From NCBI RefSeq assembly GCF_027744825.2, contig NC_071338.1:25806001-25870000 (forward strand): a DNA stretch of 64,000 nucleotides, in the 5' to 3' direction. Both the position numbers and the translations under genes were made by a program. This document shows positions 32,406-44,157 of this stretch, piece by piece. The notes under the pieces were generated by a model, which was not told the origin of the DNA, searched no databases, and saw only the letters and a program-made list of their open reading frames with translations. This stretch comes from Synchiropus splendidus. Its lineage: Eukaryota; Chordata; Actinopteri; Syngnathiformes; Callionymidae. Each line of letters opens with the position of its first letter. Within the stretch, counting starts at the first letter, position 1.

Positions 32406-34780
32406 AAGTCGTAACTGTTCTGTTCATATTGTGTTTTACCACTCACATAAAGAGCCATTTTTGGCTTAGGCGAATATGTTGGACATGATCTGTTTGTGAC
32501 CTGCAACAAGGGAGGGCACACGTACGCTCGAGCAGATGGCCAGGTCGTTAAAGAGTAAACTGATATAACCTTAAAGCACCAGTATCACATTTTGCAGGTT
32601 GAAATGGCAGCTGTCACTGAGCGAGGAGCCATCACCAACGGTTTGCTAATGTGCTCCCTCGTGCCTCAGCTCTGCTTCCTGACACAGGTTATGCCCATTT
32701 TAAAAGAGTTTAAAAGCATCGAGTGAGACTGTGCTGCCATTTGCGCGCCGCAGTTGTCTGCTGTTTGATGTTCCTCTGCTTGCTTATCCTCTTTGTTACA
32801 GAAATCTCCCCGGAGAGCAGTTATGACTTGAGTGCTAAATGGTCAAAATTGAAAGCATCAATGTTGAAGAAATGCGTTCGCACAGGGACGGAAAGTGTTT
32901 CCATTTTTAATGTCATAATGATGATCCCACGTTCAATGTACATGTTCTCCTCACCCATCCTGTAAATATTTAACATGCGTAAAACACTTCTTTTGGGAAA
33001 AGCGTCCATTTGCCCACTACCACCTACCAAACAAATTGGCTCAGAACAACAAAGTTCAATCTACGTATGAATATTTCTTTGTTTGTGTGTGTTCCCTCTT
33101 CGGTGGGGCACTTATAAAAGTGTTCTTTTGCATCAGAGATAAGGTAGGCTGGCCCACTGGGAAGTAAGTGAAAGTGGATTTCAGAATATGTGGGAGACAA
33201 AATTCTTACTGTGGGAAGTACCTCTGCGACAAGCTAAACAGTGGGCCCGGGTCCTGACACACGCCGTAATGGAAGATTGAAGTAGCGTTGAGTGTTGAAG
33301 TGCAGATTTGGGGAGCGGTAAACAAGCCTCTGCCATCTTCTGGTCCAAGCGCACGTAAGTTATTCATTAAAGGTATGTTGGTGCAGGACTTTAGTGAATC
33401 CCTCAGAAACTCCCGTCTTTTACGCCGAGCAAAGTCATAAAAATGGCATCAGCGTTGGTATTCGCAGGTTAAACAGGATCTTAGTCATTCCAAATGTGTC
33501 CGAAATTAGGGATATGAGCAAGAACTGCATATTTACGACATGTTTTAGGAAAAGGTAATAGTTTAAATCACAACGGAATAATAGGACTTAAACTGGCATT
33601 CAGATGCTGATGTTCAGTTGCAGCCAAAACGTTTTAGAAGCTCATTCACAATAAATATATATATATATATTTATAAGAATTATGACATCACCTCCAGCTT
33701 TTTAACACACAGGTCCACCCTTCTTAAATGCAGCTTCAGCTAAATGCTCCAAGGTTCTGTCTCCAATCAAGTTTCCTGAAGACAAAAACCGTACAAACCA
33801 ATATTGATCAATTTCACCCAAATCAAAACCACCAAATACTATTGCATCTAAACTGTTATCAACTAGGGCTGCCAATAGATCCATTTTTAAAATCTCAGTT
33901 AGTCAAACTGAGTTTACTTAATGGCAGATAGAAGCCAATAATGTTTACAATGTTATACTTTGAGTACGTTTCTGCGCCTCTTCAGAGCCTCTGAGCTTAT
34001 TCTAAACAATGTTCTTGTCGGTATCTGTTATGCTGGGTTGGTGGAGTAAACAAATGTTTGCATGAGGAATGACTTAATAGCCACTCTGGAGTTGACAACA
34101 TCTTCCTCTAAGTTTCATTTACAACAGATACAAAATGTGATTTTAATTTGCCACTCATCACAAGTTAACTCGATTCATTGAGATTAAAATTGTCATCTAT
34201 TGAGAGCACTACTATTAACCCTTTTGACTTCATGAAGCACTCACATTCCTGGCCTGAAAATGTACCACTGATCCATAGTTGCACTGAGAACGTTGATAGA
34301 AGGTCAATGAAGCTTTGGACCTTTGTTGCTGTGAGGGTTGCGCAGGACAAGTATGAGGACAGTGAGAGGGGGGGCTTCAAGGTGAGACTAGGATTACTTC
34401 AGTGATCGGGTCTTTTTGTTTGCTATGATAATGGACAGACTGACATATTCGGGTGGAGAAGACACTTCTCTATGGACCAGCATCTTGCTGATATACTGGT
34501 CCGTCAAGAGTTAGCGGGAAGTTGAGGTCAGAAGTGGAATCTGAAGTAGGTTGAAATATTATTTCAGAGAATATCAAAGGGATGGAGGCAAAGTATGGAG
34601 TCCAAGTGAGGGAGGCCAGACTCAGAGGGTTTGTGTTAGCGGTGAGGAGACAGTGGATGTGTCGGGCAAAAATGTTGGTGATGAAGATCCCAAGCGAAAG
34701 GAGAAGAAGAAAAGAACCAATGAGGCTTTTTGATGTGGGGTCCACGCATTGATATACAGTACTGTAATGCTTCCTCGATA
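32406..34780. other. Intergenic, no gene confirmed
   Basis: Ordinary sequence with an AT microsatellite at 33654-33671. A 60-codon - strand frame at 33702-33884 reads smoothly (MDLLAALVDNSLDAIVFGGF at its start) but has no recognised family. 'actagggctgcc' just beyond its start resembles a hAT terminus, so the frame may be repeat-derived. Confidence 0.35.
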
Positions 34781-34784
34781 AACC

Positions 34785-35200
34785 CAACTATCCACAACAA
34801 ATGGCCAAACTCAACCAGTTCTCTCAACCAAACTGAAACCCAATTAGACTGATCTAGTTTCTCTGAAGTTTTAATCCTCAAATTGAGGCTTGAACTATAT
34901 AAAGGTGCTAAAGAATAGGTCTGCACACACACACACGTTTGTCTTCCTATCTTAGTGAGGACCGTCATTGACATACATTGACATAACCCTTTCCCCAGCC
35001 TCTCACCCTAAACCAAACCATCTAAAACAAATGGCTAAACTCAAGCTTTACTCTGAACCAAACTAAAACCCTATGATAAAAACCTAGGTATTTTGTAGTT
35101 TTAACCCTCAGAATGAGACTTGACAAAGGCAGGACCAGCCAAAAATGATTAAAAACCCGTACAGGTCCTCACAAAAACAGTGCCAGAACACACACATGCG
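34785..35200. mobile_element. Fish interspersed repeat with internal duplication
   Basis: 'cacgtttgtcttcctatctt' with 'agtgaggacc' (34935-34964) and 'ggtcctcacaaaaacagtgc' (35164-35183) are inverted ends of a common fish repeat flanked by CA-rich runs. Inside, 'aaacaaatggctaaactcaa' through 'aaccctcagaatgagacttg' (about 35025-35130) repeats 'caacaaatggccaaactcaa' through 'aatcctcaaattgaggcttg' (about 34795-34892), which lies just outside the left end. So parts of two copies are arranged in tandem. Confidence 0.6.
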
Positions 35201-35439
35201 CTTGACCATTTATGCGTAAGCAGCGTAAAAGTTAAGTTGCAAACCCTGATGAGGGCAGTGATGATGAGGAAGAGTGACATGTTGTCAGTAGCTTTCACAG
35301 TGAGGACGAGGTTGCCGGGTGTGAAACAGCACCTGAGTTCCTTTCTCCTCATTGTCCTTTTGCAGCCGGGAGTGTTGATGCCCTCTCGCTGCACCGCGAA
35401 CAACTGTCATCTCAGACCTCCGCAGCACTTAGTGCCCAT

Positions 35440-36530
35440 TTGCTTTTAAGGATGTCTGACAGGACAGCAGCTTCATATGATCAAACTTTACTTTCAGCCT
35501 GCACTTGTGACAGTTCATGGAGAGCCGCTCTAATGTGCCGTCAGCATTGCTCTCCACTCAGCTGCCTTGATTTACCTTCCCCATCTGTCCCAGTAAAACT
35601 GCACTTAGTGGGAAATGATAAGAGGCAAGATGGCATGTTAATTTTGGGTTCCCCGGGGCTCAAAGTAAGGCGGCGGATCCATCCCACTGCTCTCATGGTG
35701 TTGTCTTCCTCTACCTCTGATCCCAAACATTTAAAATACGAGGTCGCACCCCTTGCACGTCGCGGTGGAGACAAGTGGAACTGCATCAGAGGCGCCTCAG
35801 AATGACCTCTGTCGTGCCATGTTTGAAGACTACATCCCTTCCACGATGATCATGAAAACATCCCACTTACCAACCATTAAAAAAAGAGAAACATTTTTGA
35901 ACCAGCCGCATGTATAGACCCTTGTAAGTAATTACTGACATAATAAATCACTGCCCTTGATGAACTCCACCGCAGATGGAGTCGCTCCTTCTCCGCCTCG
36001 GCTTGTTGAAGTGCTCATCAAAAGTGCGTCACTCCTCTTTTGATTCCGAGGTCTTCATTTGGCGTCTTCTTATGGCGTCTTCTTATGGCTAAAGCAGCAT
36101 TTTTTTTTAGAAGAGGCTACATTTACACGCTGTAATACAAGTCTCTTCAAGGCCCAATAAATATGAAACTGAATAAGATTCCCTTCTCTGGCTGTCTCCG
36201 TGCCTGCTTTGATCACGCAGCCCCATGACATATCCATCGCCGGCTTCTTCTCTCCTCCAGGAGTAGGCCCGGCCTAATTGGAGCCACGAGGAATAAATCA
36301 AAGCAGGAAACAGCGCTACTTCCAAACTGGGCTCATAATGCACTAAAGAACGATCATGTTTCCTGCGACTGTCCAGTGAGTCTACACGTCACCCCTTGTA
36401 ATATTTTTCCGATAGCACCCCGGCTGATATATGGCCGATGAATGGGCTGTGGTTCGACATCGCACATCAATCCATGTGAGGTAGCGTCGCCGCTCTCTTG
36501 CTCTTTATTCTAATCTTATTTAACAGTCTC
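35440..36530. promoter_or_regulatory. Candidate conserved non-coding blocks
   Basis: A repeat-free kilobase. Examples are 'cttttaaggatgtctgacag', 'tgtaagtaattactgacata' (35924-35943), 'gtaggcccggcctaattgga', 'tgataagaggcaagatggca' and 'cacgaggaataaatcaaagc'. One open frame of 121 codons (35440-35805) overlaps an opposite-strand frame, with no domain in either. Conservation is not testable here. Confidence 0.35.
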
Positions 36531-37060
36531 AGCCTGACACGCAATTCAATGCAGGCTCCAAGATTGGAGAGTTTCCAAACAATCCTGAGCTCACCCAAGC
36601 TTGGAATTGGTTTTCTGTGGAACATCTCCCTCCTCCCTTTGGGCACTTTACCAATTTGACCAAATTTGTTCCATCACTGGCTCTAAGTACCAGAAGTGTT
36701 TTCTGCTCACACTTGGACTGGTTTCTCCAATTTGCACATTCTTTGCAGAACATTAACAGCTTTGTCAGGGGCTGAGCTACCGGCTGCTGTGTTTTTGGGA
36801 CCCCTGTTTCAAGAGTCCTGAAATTATCACAAAGAATTAGCAGCAGTGCAAAGATATATTGATTGTTTTATTTTCAGCCCGTCTACCGTGACTGCACCTT
36901 GGGGATAGCCTGCTGGTTGGTCGCACATTCACGTGAGATGCTACTTTGTTTTTGTTTACTCATTCTGTCTCATGAATCTTACTGAGTTTATTGAAGCTTT
37001 TTAGAACAACATTTTGAAGCTCTATATGTTTAATCTTGTGCAAGAAACTGGGGACACCCT
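36531..37060. other. Intergenic, no gene seen
   Basis: No gene or repeat recognised. The - strand frame 36529-36753 lacks domain support. Confidence 0.4.
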
Positions 37061-37064
37061 CGAC

Positions 37065-38309
37065 TCGGGGTCGGGAACCTTTATCACTAGGACAGCCAAA
37101 AAAACTCACATATTTTAAGTAAAATATGTTATTTAGAGGCATATATATATACATATAATTAGAGAATTTGTGATGAATTAATCTCAATTAATCGCAGCTC
37201 AATGGTGTAAGAATATTTGCCACAAGAAACCACATTTTTCAATTTCAATGAATTTGGTATATTACTGAATTGAATGATGGACCCATACATACATTTAAAC
37301 AACAAAATATTGTTTATTTTGCATCAGTTTGACAATAAATGATGAATAACGATGGTGACTATATTCAAGTTTTTATATCACCTTATTTAAACTAAAGCCC
37401 TTTTAATGTCTTGAAAATATTTGAATAAGAATTTCAGTGTTATAAGAATTTCAAGTACATTCAGAGTAGTGGAAACCCTGGCCATTGTGGAGGGAAAAAC
37501 ATCCCTGAACAAAAGCAGACAGATGCTTTTGTTTGCTTTTGTTCAGGGATTCCTCCATGTTTGTTGTTGTTGTTATCATCCTAGCTCCCACCACTAATAT
37601 ATATACAAGCACTGAATGCAATGAAATTGTGGGCTCGATTAGCGATACTGAATGGTTCTGTGAAATAGTGACAAAAAAATAACTGTGTGTCGTCCCTGAC
37701 TACAGCACAGCATATCCAACCAACTGCCCTCAACAATTTAACACAGGGCAGAGCAGCACTGGTCTTTCGCTCTCAATTGCAAACTCAGTTATGGTGACCT
37801 ACACAGTTCCCATGATGCTTTGCAGTCCAGTCAACCAATCACAGTGGTTTATCGCAACAATATGGCTCCACCTCCACAGCTGGTCAGCTGAGCAGTGCAG
37901 CGATCCGGGAACAGAAGACAAGTGGGAAGAAGAAATAGAAATACATCGGGATGAAAACGGCTCATTTTAGCACTTTAATATTAATAAAACGCATGTAATT
38001 CAGTTGGTTTGATGTGACAAGGCTCAGTCTTAGCAGCATGAAGATCATTTGCCTGCAAAATTCCATATAATAGTGATCAATGACTGTGATTGGTTGACTG
38101 GTCTGCATCATGGGAAATCACTGCTACTAAGCTTCATGTCGAGGGTGATGGCACCGCACGTGCTATGTCTTTTGTTGTAGTGGCCCAACAGGGTGGCTAA
38201 ATTTGAAAAGAACTCAGAGAAACTGCGGTTAGTTGTGACAATATTCTAATGTCAGAGGGCTGTTGAAAGAGCCACGTCTGGCCCACAGGCCATAGGTTTC
38301 CAACCCCTG
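37065..38309. mobile_element. hAT-like non-autonomous element
   Basis: The left end 'tcggggtcgggaacct' and the reverse complement of the right end 'caggggttggaaacct' correspond to the CAGGGGTCGGCAACC terminus of hAT/Charlie elements. The right end also has 'gagccacgtctggcccacag', matching the usual 'GAGCCGCATGTGGCCCGCGG'. Flanking 8-mers do not match well, so the target duplication is decayed. Inside are a perfect 16-bp hairpin (37501-37516 with 37535-37550) and a second inverted pair with CCAAT words (37807-37845 with 38083-38116). No transposase frame remains. The section 37155-37593 recurs inverted at 57027-57420. Confidence 0.75.
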
Positions 38310-38324
38310 CTCTGCTCTATCTTA

Positions 38325-38915
38325 TTGCAAGACACTGGTCCAGTCTTTTGTGGAAACAGCTCAGAGGAGGAGTGGGGGGCGGATCTGCAGCGGACTGCAC
38401 CGGGCACCAGTCCCCACCAAAAGTGGAGCGCTTGTTTTTCAATTCACTCATTCACTCAAGGATTGCTGCTGTTTTTTCAGGCATTGTCTCCATATGAATG
38501 GATGAATGATGCAGTACAGAATGGGCCGACTCTCCACCTCCAAACGGCACAGCTCATCATCATTTCAAGTGAGGCGCTCTGTGCGGGTGGCTGGAGCCAC
38601 GCGCGCTGGTTATCACATAATCTTTATCATGCCCTTTCACATGTGAATTCAGTCGACACATTGTGCTTCGTATTGAAAACATTTCCGCGACTGATTTCCC
38701 GTCTGAACGATCCACCCTTCTTCAACTTGAAGTGGTTGTATAAAAATGGGACAGCTGTGCATTCAACCCGCTCTCCCTCCCAAGGCGTCAAATGGCAACT
38801 AATTGCAAGTGGACTTGTGCGTTCCAAGAGGAGAGGATGGGCCAAGCAGTTGCAGGGGGGGCTGTTCGGGGGCTCTCAACGGTGTTATGACTTGGTTGTC
38901 ACTTGGTATATGTAG
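38325..38915. promoter_or_regulatory. Candidate conserved block spanning the longest open frame
   Basis: Repeat-free sequence directly beside the hAT-like element, with 'gctggttatcacataatctt', 'tatcatgccctttcacatgt' and 'aatggcaactaattgcaagt'. A 196-codon + strand frame (ATG 38325, stop 38913-38915) covers it. Its translation has no repeated or domain-like pattern and no codon bias I could detect by eye. I therefore list the region as possible regulatory DNA rather than a gene. Confidence 0.3.
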
Positions 38916-41825
38916 CACCTTGTCTGACTGACGGTGACTCCCAGAAGGAACCGTGACTAAAGCACATGGTCAGTTGAGTTAAATATAAAAAGAAATAAAT
39001 AAATGAAATAAACATTTGTTTTTGCGTCATGAAATAACCTCAGCATTTTTTAAGCCTGTGGCAGAAATAGCTTGCTGCAGGCTCAGATTGAAAATAGTGG
39101 TTCACCTTTAGGTTTGTCTTCAATATTAGGACTTCATTACATTACAAACATAAATTTTCATCATCATTCATTGTGGTGTGAGTTGTGCTTAAGCATTCAT
39201 GAGGTGATTATTTCCATTTTTCACAGCAGTCAGAGTAATTAAAGTATATTTCAGAGAGTTACGTTTTGAATCGCTGGATGGTGCAGAAGAAGGCCATTGA
39301 TGTTTCTTGTAGAACCAAGAATACTTGCGCATTGTGACAAATGATAGCAAGTTGTATCTTATGAATTTCTATCTTCAGTGGCCACTAACTTTCATGTATA
39401 CAATGGAGCAGTACTATGAGTATAGATGGTCTCTCTGTAGCTAAATTGTTTTAACCAGGTACAGTAAACTGGTTAGCCTCACCAGCATCAAGTCACCAAG
39501 AGGTGACCAAGAAGAAGTACTGTGTTCACATTCTGTTTGTACAAAAAGGCATTGAAATTTTGTTTACATATTCCATAAATTAAACTGTGCTGCAAAGCTC
39601 GAGCCTGCAAACCAGGCGCCATCTTGTTACGTTACCGGAAAAGTTAAGTCTGTAAACCAGTGCGCGTGAGTGCACGGAAGCGGAGGAAGTCGTGAGCAAA
39701 GTCAGCAAAGATGTGGTCGATTGTCAGCAGTTTTTGAGGAAGAAGAGCAGGTTAATGTCAACAATTGACTATTTTTTATTCAGCTCACGCCGATCTGGAA
39801 GCAATGACTCACGGTTGTCAGGAGGATGAAGGGTCTGACGCTGCGCAGTCAGTTAGTCAGACATCTGTCGGCTCAAAACCAGTGAACTGTCATGTAAAAA
39901 TATTAAACGTTATACTCACTCAAGAAGGGTCAGCAGTACACAACTCTCAGGCCAAAGCTTCCCGCAAAGTACGCAGAGTACCAACAACGCTGATGGTTGC
40001 CACTTGGGCCTCGTTCTTTTAAGTTGTTTCACCCATTGACGCTATTCATCTGTTGGTCAGAAGAACAGACAGCCGCCGCACAGCAGCACAGGATCTCTTC
40101 TCTGATCCTCAAGCTCAAGAGCTTGTTTACCTGCACCTTATGGATGCGTCGGCAGCTGCTGACTGTCTTAACATTGTCATTTCCAGTTCCCTACTTAGTG
40201 CAAAGAATTTGATTTTCATCTTTGCACTTATGTACGATCATTTCGTACTGCATATTTATGCACGGCTCAAGAGTCATATGGGTGACTCTCTGACAACGGC
40301 GATGATGTGCTGCTGGACCTCCAGTTTGTGTTATTAATAATATGTTGGATTCTGTTCAACTTACTGAGTCAAGACAAAGATATTTGTGTTCATCGCTGAT
40401 CGGATTATATTTAAACATCTGCATTTTACTCCCTCAATTGATCTTTGTTTATATTTAGTTGTCTCTTCCACTGCTTTTTTATTTATTTTAACTGTTACCA
40501 AAGTACAACGCAGCTATGCGATCACGTCTGAGGTTGTGATAAGGCCGGAATGCTCCATAAAACACTGCTTCAAAGTTGGGTGATAAGTGCTTGAATTATA
40601 AGTCGGCTAATGTGACAGAGTGACTGTAAACTTTCAAGCTGTTCGGCGGCTCTCGTCAACTGCTTCAGGCTCCAAATGTAATTAACAGAAAGACGTAAAA
40701 TAATTTGAGCTAATTCTCGTCTTGCTATCTAGCGGGAAAATGATGCATTACTGTATATGTTGATTATGAAAACGCTTTTATCTGTGGAGTGAATACCTAA
40801 TGCTGAGCTTGCCTCTTGGAAGAGGGGCTTCAGGGGGAAACACACACACTCACACACACGTACCAAGTAAAGTCACTCGCTTTACCTTCAGTTTTGTGGG
40901 TCTTGAGATCTCTCCATTCTATTCAGCTCACGCTCTTGTACAGAACAGCCTCCCATGAACGTGTTTAAACTTGTCTACATCGCAAGTCCTCATTTCTGTA
41001 TCAGAAAATGGCTCCTTTTGTGTACTCCAGTTGTTGATACATAAAAAAGCCAGATAGTTTTACATATGTGACATGAATCGCCCCAACGTCTGGCACAAAG
41101 ACGGACTCTGTTGACAGCCAAAAGATGATTCGTATTTTTCCTCATTCCCTGAAAAGCTGTGGATTTCACAGTTGTAAGTGAGTGACTGTCCCAACTCTCA
41201 TGTTAGGGACCTGAAATGAAAGTCTTCTTCCATCCAACAGTTTTTGCCGTTCTTAAAGAAGTTGTTTGTGCAACTGCAGTGACGTTGCGTGAACTCAGTT
41301 TTACTTATCATTCCCGCCCCCTCTGGCCTGATGTGCGGTTGGCCTCATTTGCTATCTTTTAATGGGCTCAACATCACTTTATCTGTCTGTCTGCATTACA
41401 GCGTCCCAAATAGCCGCATAAGCTACAGTATACGTATAAGTGTGTCTGCAAGGCAGCTTCCAAAAACAGCTGCTGCCTGTGTCGGGCAACTTTGACTATA
41501 AATATATGTAAATGCGTTTATTTAAATATATATTTTCAGATACATATCACAAGGAGCGCTGCAATGATTTTGTTGTACTAAAAAAAACTTGAATTGTACT
41601 GAACATATTTCAACTACATGTTCAAAAATGTTGACAAAGATTGAAGCACACACATATTTACATAGAACCTGGTTTTGCTCATTGGTATTCTGTCTTTAAT
41701 TATAATATGAACTGCTTAAACATCCCTATTTGCCTTTTCCATGAGGAGAGCGATGACTAAAATGTGTCTTATTAACTTTCAATGTCTGAACCCTGTGCCT
41801 ATACTGTGGTATGAGGCTGCCGTCT
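38916..41825. other. Intergenic, no gene confirmed
   Basis: No gene family recognised. 39600-40340 has slightly higher GC and several overlapping + strand frames (39765-40022, 39997-40212, 40053-40337). They could be remnants of one decayed coding sequence, but no domain is readable. A short CA tract lies at 40842-40860. Confidence 0.35.
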
Positions 41826-41849
41826 CTTAAGCAAACAGTGGTATATCAT

Positions 41850-42640
41850 TTTGGTGCAAGACCTGTGTAATGATGGACATATACTGTGCGATTTTTGGCC
41901 CATTTTGACACCATTTTTCGCTTCGACTGTTTTGGGATTTGGGCCGACTTTTGGCTCAATCGTGCGTCTCACATTGTGTTGTACACATGGTGTAACAATA
42001 AGCGATTTACCACCTCCCGATCAGTCGGATGAAAACCAAACCTGAAGCAGTGTCACAAGTCGGTTTTACGTCAACTGTCACACTACACATGCACTAACAC
42101 ATGTAGCTATGGAAGTAATATGTAATTCAGCCGTTGCTGCTTATCTCCAGCTCTCGTTGGAGATCTGACAAGGCCTTACTCCAGGAATTCCAGTTCATGT
42201 AAATGCTCGTGGCGCAGCAATGAAAGCTGCCATGCCTTCAGAATTATGACCTATATTTAAAAGATGAGAAGTCACGTGATCACACTTAATAAAACAAAGT
42301 GGAAACATTGAAAGAAGCGGAAAACACATCACACTTTATGGAGGTATAATGAAAAAATCTCCAAATAAAACATCATAATGACTAAATGACAGGAGCAGGT
42401 CCTTGCAGAGTAAAGTGTAAAGCATCCCGCCCGGACTGACACTAAAAACATTCGTTTTTCCAAGGTATGTCAAAACTTCCGGCTTCTTCTTCTACGTTGC
42501 ACTTCCGGACATGAGAGTCCGATGTGTTGGATATGGATGAGATCGATTCCGAGCATCGGATAGTGTAGTGTGTGAACAAGAGTCGTGAGCTGTGAACTGT
42601 AATTCACTCGTACAGTATGAGCAGCAGCTGAATAAGTATT
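41850..42640. mobile_element. Probable DNA-transposon remnant
   Basis: 'gtgcgatttttggcccattt' with 'gggatttgggccgacttttg' at the left and 'cttccggacatgagagtccg' with 'ggatagtgtagtgtgtgaac' at the right resemble the ends of a fish Harbinger/hAT-like family containing GATTTTTGGCCC and AGTGTGTGA words. Weakly supported. Confidence 0.3.
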
Positions 42641-42959
42641 TTGCTCTGCACCTGAAACCACAGACACGGCAGCTGGTTGGTTAAACTTCAGCTACTTCAC
42701 ATTCCACTCTGCTTTCAGTTAGCGGTTTACATGCATGACAGTCAAAACGGCAGCATTTTGAAATATCAGTAAAAGACATCAACATTGCAAATGAGACCTG
42801 TGTTTGCGTTTTGGGAAGGACTTTGGGGCAAACAAGCAGGGGAGAGGGGCACTAGGGAAGGCGAAACAGCCTGGCTCTTGCAGGCAGATGGCCTTCCTCC
42901 TATTCCACATCATCCCCATGCTGCCTCTTTCCACCACGTTTTGGGGCTTCACTCCCACT

Positions 42960-43340
42960 CATATTGTTTTGTATGAAGGCCAACGTTCTTATTTATGATT
43001 TTTTTTCCTTCCCAATGTGCTCGCTCAGAGAATAGTGTGGTGGTGAAGTTGCCATGACTTTCATTAAAGCCGAGGCCAAATGAAATATGGATGCGGAGGG
43101 AGTGAATTAGAGTGATGGAATGGGCCAAATATTGCTGTCCTGGTGTCTCAGAAATACAGTCTTCAGGGGGAAGATGTTCAGGCCTGTGAAAACTAAGTTT
43201 AGCTGGCTCATCAGCAGGGCAGGCTGGTCGCTTTTGCCACACTTTTAATTCATGTTGCGCGAGGACGCGTTTCGATTTTAAATGACAGCATCTGTGGTCA
43301 TTTAATTTATCACTTTCCTCTTGAACATTGTTCACCTTAT
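42960..43340. promoter_or_regulatory. Candidate conserved non-coding block
   Basis: 'actttcattaaagccgaggc', 'caaatgaaatatggatgcgg', 'gggagtgaattagagtgatg' and 'tggtcatttaatttatcact' lie in repeat-free sequence. The 128-codon - strand frame 42949-43335 spans it without any domain. Confidence 0.3.
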
Positions 43341-43424
43341 TTTTGTTTTTTTACTCCATACATGTGTTTCTCATCCTGTATGTGTGGATATGATGTGGGT
43401 CACTACTGAAAAAAAAAAAATACT

Positions 43425-44157
43425 CGACCTCTATGCACGATTGATTTCATTTGACTTTCGTTATGACACGAAAATTGAAATAATAAAAATAAAACAAAAT
43501 AATGGCTCATTGTTTTATTATTCATTTCATAAACGAATTCCATTCCAACAAACAACAAGTCGTTTTTTGTGCAGAGGCGTTTGTGCTGAAAACAGAATAA
43601 CAAAAACGAAAATACTGTGGGGAAGGGTCACTTGAATTGAATAGTTGGTTCTTTTCCTTTGAAGACATCTCCGTGCACCTCATAGCGCCCCTTCATTGTT
43701 AGCATGGCGATGTCAGTTGCCTCGGTTGTCAGGAAATACTGCCACGTTGTTGTCATCAGTGATGTACATGCTATGAGTGTCAAGCTGATCAATGTAAAAA
43801 ATAACCGGTGGTAGTTCATGTTAGAAAAATAGTGATGCGCCTGCTTTCTCAGAACCGCACGAACCGCTCCAAGTTCACCGTTGACACTTGTTGTGTTTGT
43901 GTTTCTGCTTGTTGTGTGGTTCCCTTCCGGTTCAAACGACTGTGTTAAAAAACAACTGTTCAATACAAATGACCCATCCCAATAGTATTTTTGTTTCTGT
44001 TATTCTGTTTTCAGAACAAGATCCACTGCACGAAAAACGACTTGTTTGTTGTTTTATCGGATTCGTTTCTAAAACGAATAATAAAAAAGAGCCATTATTT
44101 GGTTTTATTTGTATCTTTTCAATTTTTGTTTCACACCGAAAATTGAATGAATGAAGC
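43425..44157. mobile_element. Element with about 230-bp inverted arms
   Basis: The left arm (about 43425-43660) equals the reverse complement of the right arm (about 43930-44157) with moderate divergence. Shared words include 'aataatggctc', 'acaacaa(ac)aagtcgtttt', 'gtgcagaggcg' against 'gtgcagtggat', 'ctgaaaacagaataac', and 'gggtcacttgaattgaatag' against 'gggtcatttgtattgaacag'. The 270-base centre contains a - strand frame. Arms this long relative to the centre fit a foldback-type or long-TIR non-autonomous DNA element. Family not recognised. Confidence 0.8.
43628..43819 (-). CDS. Small open frame inside the inverted-arm element, doubtful
   Basis: The frame has an ATG at 43817-43819 with A at -3, and 63 codons to a stop at 43628. 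The N-terminus, MNYHRLFFTLISLTLIACTS, is hydrophobic like a signal peptide or membrane anchor. The rest is short and polar and runs into the left arm of the inverted repeat. No family recognised. A chance frame in a repeat is as likely; the hydrophobic start is the only reason to list it. Confidence 0.15.
   Translation of the reverse strand: MNYHRLFFTLISLTLIACTSLMTTTWQYFLTTEATDIAMLTMKGRYEVHGDVFKGKEPTIQFK

Noticed and set aside
40053..40337. Decayed transposase or other gene
   Set aside because: Adjacent + strand frames at 39765-40337 suggest it, but no motif of any transposase or cellular protein can be read.
42949..43335. 128-codon - strand frame
   Set aside because: No recognisable domain; covers a CNE-like block with frames in other registers.
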